From: an uncultured Alphaproteobacteria bacterium | GTDB taxonomy: Bacteria; Pseudomonadota; Alphaproteobacteria; Rhizobiales; Aestuariivirgaceae | Direction: 5' to 3' | Length of the DNA stretch: 47,887 nucleotides | Assembly (NCBI GenBank): GCA_937870685.1 | Contig: CALMZX010000041.1 | Span: forward strand, 1 to 47,887 | Part shown: piece by piece, positions 43,621 to 47,887 of the stretch | Numbering within the stretch: position 1 is the stretch's first letter | Layout of the letters: each line of letters starts with the position of its first letter | Translations under genes and position numbers: made by a program | The notes under the pieces: generated by a model | What the model saw: the letters and a program-made list of their open reading frames with translations, nothing else | Database searches by the model: none | What the model was told of the DNA's origin: nothing

Positions 43621-44093
43621 CACAATCTCCTGTCGACAAATGTCTTGAGCGTTTCTGCTTCCATGATGAAGAGTTCGTCCTCCGGGTGGCGGCCGAAGCC
43701 AAGTCGGTCGTAGAACCGTGCACCGCCGGTGTTGCTCTCGTCCACCTCCAGCTTGACGAACTCCGCGCCTTCAGCCGCCGCCTGTTTCATGGCCGACTGC
43801 AGGAGGCGCTCTCCCACTTTCTTGCCGCGGGCATGTTCCATGACAAACAGGTCAACAACATACATGCCCTTGCAGCCCCGCCAGGTGGAGAATGTCAACA
43901 ACCAGAGGCAGGCACCCAGCAGCAGGCCCGAATCTTCCGCGACGGTCACCTGCACCAGCCCCCTGGCCTTGCGCAAACCTTCACCCGTGAGTTTCGGCAC
44001 CACTGGCAGGCCCAGGTCTTTCGGCAATTGCCGCACCATGGCGGCGACTGCATCCTCCTGGCCGTCACGCATGGGGCGGAAGCCGACGCTCAT
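43620..44093 (-). CDS. GNAT-family N-acetyltransferase
   Basis: This 157-residue acetyl-CoA-dependent acetyltransferase has the acetyl-CoA loop EHARGKKVGERLL (motif A), preceded by the strand YVVDLFVM, and the C-terminal NTGGARFYDRLGF (motif B). It is a compact single-domain GNAT. It overlaps the upstream amidohydrolase by 4 nt (ATGA) and the downstream dehydrogenase by 1 nt. Pairing with a deacetylase suggests a shared amine substrate, possibly a polyamine, but this is inference. Confidence 0.85.
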   Translation of the reverse strand: MSVGFRPMRDGQEDAVAAMVRQLPKDLGLPVVPKLTGEGLRKARGLVQVTVAEDSGLLLGACLWLLTFSTWRGCKGMYVVDLFVMEHARGKKVGERLLQSAMKQAAAEGAEFVKLEVDESNTGGARFYDRLGFGRHPEDELFIMEAETLKTFVDRRL

Positions 44094-45121
44094 GCGCCGA
44101 GCCCTTTCAGCAAGGAAGCAAGGTTGTCTCCCAATGTTTCGGAAGGGTACCCCCCCTCCTGCACCACCAGCGTGGGCAGGCGCATCTGCGCAATGCGCGC
44201 GCCGATCTGGGCGAAGTCCTCGGTGCGGATGGCAAAGGCCTTGAAGGGGTCATCAATGGCAATATCCAGACCTGAGGCCAGAACCAGACGGGTTGGCGCA
44301 AAATCGGCGATGCGCTGCAAGGCCTGCTCAAGGGCTGCGAGATAGATGTTGATGTCGGCGCCGCGTTCCAGCGGCAGGTTAAGATTGAAGCCTTCGCCCG
44401 CACCCCTGCCCCGCTCATCGGCATAGCCCCAGAAGAAGGGATAGAAGCGCCGGGGGTGGCAATGGATGGACACCGTCAGCACATCGGCGCGGTCGTAGAA
44501 GATCGCTTCGGTGCCATTGCCGTGGTGCACGTCGATATCAAGGATTGCCGTGCGGTGGCCGGCGCGGGTGAGCATTTCGGCTGACAGCGCGGCGTTGTTG
44601 AAGAAGCAGAAGCCTGCCGCGAGGTCGGAAGCCGCGTGATGCCCCGGTGGGCGGCAGAGCGCATAGACAAGGCGCTCCCCGCCGGCGATGCGGCGGGCCC
44701 CTTCGGCAGCACAGGCGGCACTGGCCTTGGCTGCGGCAAGGGTGGTGGCCGTGACCGGACAGGCACCGTCACCCAGGTGATAGCCAGCCTGGCCGACAAC
44801 CGCCTCGGGATAGCCGATGGGCGGAAGGCTGGCGCGCTGGATGGCGTAAACATTGGGCAGCGGAATGTCGCTTGAGTCCGGCACATGGCCCCAGCGTTCG
44901 CGCAGGGTTTCAAGGAACGTGAGATAGCGCTGGTCGTGAACCAGCGCCAAGAGTTCGCTGCTGATGGGCGGTGGCGCTTCCACATGGCTGCCCACATAGC
45001 GCACGCCCTTCATGAGCATGTCGATGCGAACGGGCTTTTCCGGGATGGGTTGCGGGCGGCCGGCCACCAGAAATGTTTCAGGAGCGTGGCTGCGTTGAAT
45101 GTCGTCGTAAAGGGTGATCAT
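44090..45121 (-). CDS. Histone-deacetylase-family acetylpolyamine amidohydrolase-like enzyme
   Basis: This 343-residue zinc amidohydrolase is close in size and motifs to bacterial acetylpolyamine amidohydrolase, which removes acetyl groups from acetylputrescine or acetylspermidine. It has the catalytic His pair in CRPPGHHA (about 161-162), zinc ligands in LDIDVHHGNG (D197, H199) and GLDIAIDDP (D286), and the transition-state tyrosine in EGGYPSE (Y325). The loop RRFYPFFWGYADE matches the family. Start: ATG at 45121; no strong ribosome site is visible. It is first of the trio and divergent from the aminotransferase, 59 bp away. Confidence 0.88.
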   Translation of the reverse strand: MITLYDDIQRSHAPETFLVAGRPQPIPEKPVRIDMLMKGVRYVGSHVEAPPPISSELLALVHDQRYLTFLETLRERWGHVPDSSDIPLPNVYAIQRASLPPIGYPEAVVGQAGYHLGDGACPVTATTLAAAKASAACAAEGARRIAGGERLVYALCRPPGHHAASDLAAGFCFFNNAALSAEMLTRAGHRTAILDIDVHHGNGTEAIFYDRADVLTVSIHCHPRRFYPFFWGYADERGRGAGEGFNLNLPLERGADINIYLAALEQALQRIADFAPTRLVLASGLDIAIDDPFKAFAIRTEDFAQIGARIAQMRLPTLVVQEGGYPSETLGDNLASLLKGLGA

Positions 45122-45180
45122 GGATTTTCTGTTTCTGCCGTGCCAGTTTAGCAACAAAAGACAGGGAACAGTCCAGCATC

Positions 45181-46527
45181 ATGAACGCCTCCGCGACACT
45201 TCCAGCCAACATCCATTCCACGGGCCAGTTGCCAAAGGTGGCATGGGCCAAGGGATGCTACCTGCATGATGTGGACGGCAAGGTGTACATCGACGGGTCG
45301 GGCGGGCCTGCGGTCTATTGCATCGGCCATGCCAATGCCGAGGTGAATGAAGCCATCCGGGTGCAGTTGGACCGGATCGCGCATGGCTACCGCTACAATT
45401 TCACCACCGATGCCCTGGAGGAGCTTTCCGAGATCATCCGCCAGCGTTGCGGCGGAGGCCTCAACCACATGGTGTTCGTGACGGGCGGCAGCGAGGCGGT
45501 GGAAAGTGCGCTGAAGCTGGCCCTGCAGTACCAGACCGCCATCGGTGCCAAGAGCCGCCGGAAGTTCATTGCCCGCGAACGCAGCTGGCACGGAAACACA
45601 CTCGGGGCGCTTGGCGTGTCAGGCTTTCTTGAGCGGCGCACCGCTTTCGAAGGCGCATTCATTGACGCGGTGCGGGTATCCCCTGCCAACATCTATCGCC
45701 CCATCTCGGGCGCGACAGCAGAATCAGCAGGTGAAGCCAGCGCCCGCGAACTTGAGGAAGCCATCCTGCGGGAAGGACCGCAGTCGATTGCCGCCTTCAT
45801 TTTCGAGCCTGTGGTGGGTGCTGCAGGCGGTTGCGTGCCTGCGCCAGATGGCTATGCCAAGCGCGTGCGCGAGATCTGCGACCGCCACGGCGTGCTGATG
45901 ATTGCTGACGAAGTGATGTGCGGCGCCGGTCGCACCGGCACGTGGCGGGCGCTGGAGAAAGATGGTGTGACACCGGACATCATGACCGTGGCCAAGGGAC
46001 TTGCCGCAGGCTACCTGCCCCTGGGCGCGGCGATCTATAGCGACAAGGTCTCTGCGGCGCTTGTGGCCGCCCATGGCGCACCGATGACGGGCCACACTTT
46101 CACAGGGCACACAGCCTGCTGCGCTGCAGGCATCGCCGTGCAGAAGATCGTTGCGCGGGAAAATCTCGTTGAACGGGTTGCGAAAAACGAGACCAAGCTG
46201 AAAGTCATGATTGCCGAAGCCTTGTCCGGCATAGATGCCATTGGCGACATCCGGGGCCGTGGACATTTCATCGGCACGGAGCTGGTCGCTGATCGCAAGA
46301 CGAGGAAACCGTTCGATGCGGCGCACAAGCTCTACATGAAGATCAGGCAGCAGGCATTGGGCAACGGACTCATCTGCTATCCGGTCGGTGGCAATGTCGA
46401 TGGCGTGAATGGCGACGTGGTGATTCTGGCACCGCCCTACAACGCCAGCGACAGCGAATTGGCCGAAATGGTGGACAAAATGGCCACGAGCATCCGTCAA
46501 GTCCTCGCGCGCGAAGGATTTGCATAA
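45181..46527 (+). CDS. Class III (omega-type) PLP-dependent aminotransferase
   Basis: This 448-residue PLP enzyme transfers an amino group, typically from a terminal (omega) amine such as putrescine, GABA or beta-alanine, to a keto acid. It has TGGSEAVESALKLA (phosphate binding), ERSWHGNT, the cofactor aspartate D243 in IADEVMCGAGRTGT and the PLP lysine K272 in TVAKGLAAGYLPLGA. Length is standard. Its precise donor is unknown. It shares a short divergent promoter region with the amidohydrolase gene, which supports a joint role in amine breakdown. Confidence 0.92.
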   Translation: MNASATLPANIHSTGQLPKVAWAKGCYLHDVDGKVYIDGSGGPAVYCIGHANAEVNEAIRVQLDRIAHGYRYNFTTDALEELSEIIRQRCGGGLNHMVFVTGGSEAVESALKLALQYQTAIGAKSRRKFIARERSWHGNTLGALGVSGFLERRTAFEGAFIDAVRVSPANIYRPISGATAESAGEASARELEEAILREGPQSIAAFIFEPVVGAAGGCVPAPDGYAKRVREICDRHGVLMIADEVMCGAGRTGTWRALEKDGVTPDIMTVAKGLAAGYLPLGAAIYSDKVSAALVAAHGAPMTGHTFTGHTACCAAGIAVQKIVARENLVERVAKNETKLKVMIAEALSGIDAIGDIRGRGHFIGTELVADRKTRKPFDAAHKLYMKIRQQALGNGLICYPVGGNVDGVNGDVVILAPPYNASDSELAEMVDKMATSIRQVLAREGFA

Positions 46528-46631
46528 GGATATTCGCACCTTATGGAATTGTGGATTGTTCTCTTGCGAAAGCGGGCAAATCACGGCAAGAAATTGACGG
46601 CGGCGACGAACTACCTTTGCATGGGGCGAAT

Positions 46632-47570
46632 ATGCACAGGCGATGGCGCTTGAAATCACGGATGACGGTTCCACTTGCAGCAATGGCCTTGGCCCTTGCA
46701 CTGAGCGGCTGCACATCCGGCCGCAACTCCGTCAGCTACATCCTCGAACATGAGAAAGCGCAGTTCCGCAAGGCGATGGCCAAGCAGATCGGCGCTTCCC
46801 CGCAGGAAATGGACCGTGCCTTTGATGACACGCCCGTGGAGGAACGCCAACATGCGGAGGAACTCGCCGCGCAATGGGTGAAGCGTCTCGGAAAGTCCGA
46901 TGACAAGGCGATGCAGTCCCATTTGCAGGGTGTCGTTGACCGGCTCGTCGTGCCGCTGAACACGCAAGGCACAGACTACAAGCTGGTGCTGGTGAAAGAC
47001 CAGCAGATCAACGCCTTCACACCGGGTGGCGGCATCATCGTGGTGCAGGAAGGCCTGCTCATGTACTGCGATACGGAGGGCCAGGTGGCCGCCGTTCTCG
47101 CCCATGAGATTGCCCATGTGCTGCGCCGGCATCCCATCAAGCAGCGCCAGATCGGCATTGCCCGCAAGGCGGGCCGCAGTCTCACGGACGCCATCACGCC
47201 TGACTCCATGGAAAAAAGCCTGGGCAGCCTGCTGCGCGTGAGCGGTGGTGCCACCGTCAATGCAGCCATCCGCGCACAGGAGCGCGAAGCAGACAGCATC
47301 GCAATCGATATTCTGGTGGCGGCTGGTTACGACCCGGAAGAAATGGTCAATGTGCAGCGCGTATTCCGCCAGTATGCGCCACAGGGGTCGCGCCTCGCCA
47401 ACATGATCTATGGCAGCCATCCCCTCTCCAAGGACCGGGAAGAGGCTTCGCGCAAGAAGATCGATACGACCTACCCCGGCGTGGGCGGAGACGTAACCAA
47501 CGCGAAGTTCGAGAAGCTCATCCGCGCCTACCACGAGCGGCGGATGAAAAAGATTGCCGCAAAGCTCTGA
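46632..47570 (+). CDS. M48-family zinc metallopeptidase, lipoprotein
   Basis: This 312-residue protein has a lipoprotein signal: basic start MHRRWRLKSR, hydrophobic core and lipobox LALSGC (Cys27). The peptidase domain has the HEIAH zinc motif (158-162) and the third-ligand region QEREADSIAID (Glu about 219). It resembles LoiP/BepA-like envelope proteases that act on misassembled outer-membrane proteins. Start: ATG at 46632 with a GGGGCGA site; an upstream in-frame ATG at 46551 would bury the signal. It follows the aminotransferase by about 100 bp and is convergent with the RTX-like gene. Confidence 0.9.
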   Translation: MHRRWRLKSRMTVPLAAMALALALSGCTSGRNSVSYILEHEKAQFRKAMAKQIGASPQEMDRAFDDTPVEERQHAEELAAQWVKRLGKSDDKAMQSHLQGVVDRLVVPLNTQGTDYKLVLVKDQQINAFTPGGGIIVVQEGLLMYCDTEGQVAAVLAHEIAHVLRRHPIKQRQIGIARKAGRSLTDAITPDSMEKSLGSLLRVSGGATVNAAIRAQEREADSIAIDILVAAGYDPEEMVNVQRVFRQYAPQGSRLANMIYGSHPLSKDREEASRKKIDTTYPGVGGDVTNAKFEKLIRAYHERRMKKIAAKL

Positions 47571-47580
47571 AAGCGAAAGC

Positions 47581-47603
47581 CGCCCTGCCATCGGGGCAAG
47601 GCG
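47581..47603. terminator. Possible shared hairpin between convergent genes
   Basis: CGCCCTGCC (47581-47589) pairs with GGCAAGGCG (47595-47603) with one mismatch and a 5-base loop. It lies 10 bp after the M48 peptidase stop and about 20 bp beyond the stop of the convergent RTX-like gene. No clear T-run follows on either strand. Confidence 0.4.
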
Positions 47604-47624
47604 ACTTCAGCGGCCTCTGTCTTC

Positions 47625-47887
47625 TCAGAAGAAAAAGTCGTCGAAAGTGAGCGCCGTCTGGCTGCGCACCTCAATCTGCATATCGGCGATACCGTCGCCG
47701 TGACGGTCAATCTCCACGATCTGCGAACCGTTCTGTTCAAAGACCCGGATTTCCGGAATGTTGCGGCCATTGGCGGTGAAATCCGCATCACCAATGAAAG
47801 TGGTTCTGTCCACATTGATGTGGAAGCCGAGGAAGCGGAGATAGATCACGTCACCTTCCGCACTGTTGTAGTCGAGGATCACGTCCC
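47625..47887 (-). CDS. C-terminal end of a secreted RTX-like calcium-binding protein (partial)
   Basis: The frame is open to the window end, so only the last 87 or so residues are present; the GTG at 47882 is internal. The sequence resembles the C-terminal cap of serralysin/RTX proteins: YNSAEGDVIYLRFLG-like spacing, TFIGDADFTANGR, VEIDRHGDGIADMQIEV (a D-x-D-G-D-like calcium-type motif), and an end TFDDFFF. Such DF-plus-hydrophobic ends are typical type I secretion signals. The upstream part, not visible, would show whether it is a protease, lipase or adhesin. Confidence 0.6.
   Translation of the reverse strand, partial: DVILDYNSAEGDVIYLRFLGFHINVDRTTFIGDADFTANGRNIPEIRVFEQNGSQIVEIDRHGDGIADMQIEVRSQTALTFDDFFF

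Overview
The window is a gene-dense, high-GC stretch of an alphaproteobacterial chromosome, most likely Hyphomicrobiales (Rhizobiales). The evidence is gene order: lptD-surA-pdxA-rsmA facing gmk-yicC-mltG-fabF-acpP, with fabG-fabD further on. Gram-negative envelope genes (lptD, surA, an OmpA-type protein, an autotransporter) and short palindromic repeats of a kind common in this group agree with this. I see no phage, insertion sequence, CRISPR array, rRNA or tRNA gene. The species cannot be named from the sequence alone.

Layout. 1-10.4 kb: the end of a SpoU/TrmH RNA methylase, a large autotransporter, a dimethylglycine/sarcosine dehydrogenase-like flavoprotein, an EamA exporter between two palindromic repeats, a ndk-VUT pair, and a long OmpA-type protein with Pro/Glu/Ala repeats. 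10.4-15.6 kb: a polar amino acid ABC transporter (ATPase, one permease, binding protein), trhO with a VOC protein, and an unrecognised membrane protein. 15.7-22.9 kb: PEP carboxylase, then an overlapping run of ABC-F ATPase, NhaD and NhaA. 22.9-30.2 kb: holC-pepA, and divergent from it lptD-surA-pdxA-rsmA. 30.2-34.9 kb: gmk, yicC, mltG, fabF, acpP. 34.9-41.0 kb: an MFS / FG-GAP-UnbV / vanadium-haloperoxidase-type operon plus recQ. 41.0-42.7 kb: fabG and fabD. 42.7-46.5 kb: hydroxyacid dehydrogenase, GNAT and acetylpolyamine-amidohydrolase-like genes, divergent from a class III aminotransferase. 46.6-47.9 kb: an M48 lipoprotein peptidase and the C-terminus of an RTX-like protein.

How the genes work together. 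Envelope assembly (lptD, surA, mltG, OmpA type), fatty-acid elongation (fabD, fabG, acpP, fabF) and nucleotide or cofactor housekeeping (gmk, ndk, pdxA) form the conserved core. Between fabG and the acpP promoter, where this cluster is usually continuous, lies a segment of about 6 kb. It carries a Tat-exported haloperoxidase/PAP2-type enzyme, a secreted FG-GAP/UnbV protein and an MFS exporter, coupled by 4-nt overlaps, plus a RecQ with an altered aromatic-rich loop. That segment and the acetylpolyamine-type catabolic locus are the most interesting parts. Genes are tightly packed: three convergent pairs meet at or within their stop codons, and many same-strand pairs overlap by 1-4 nt.
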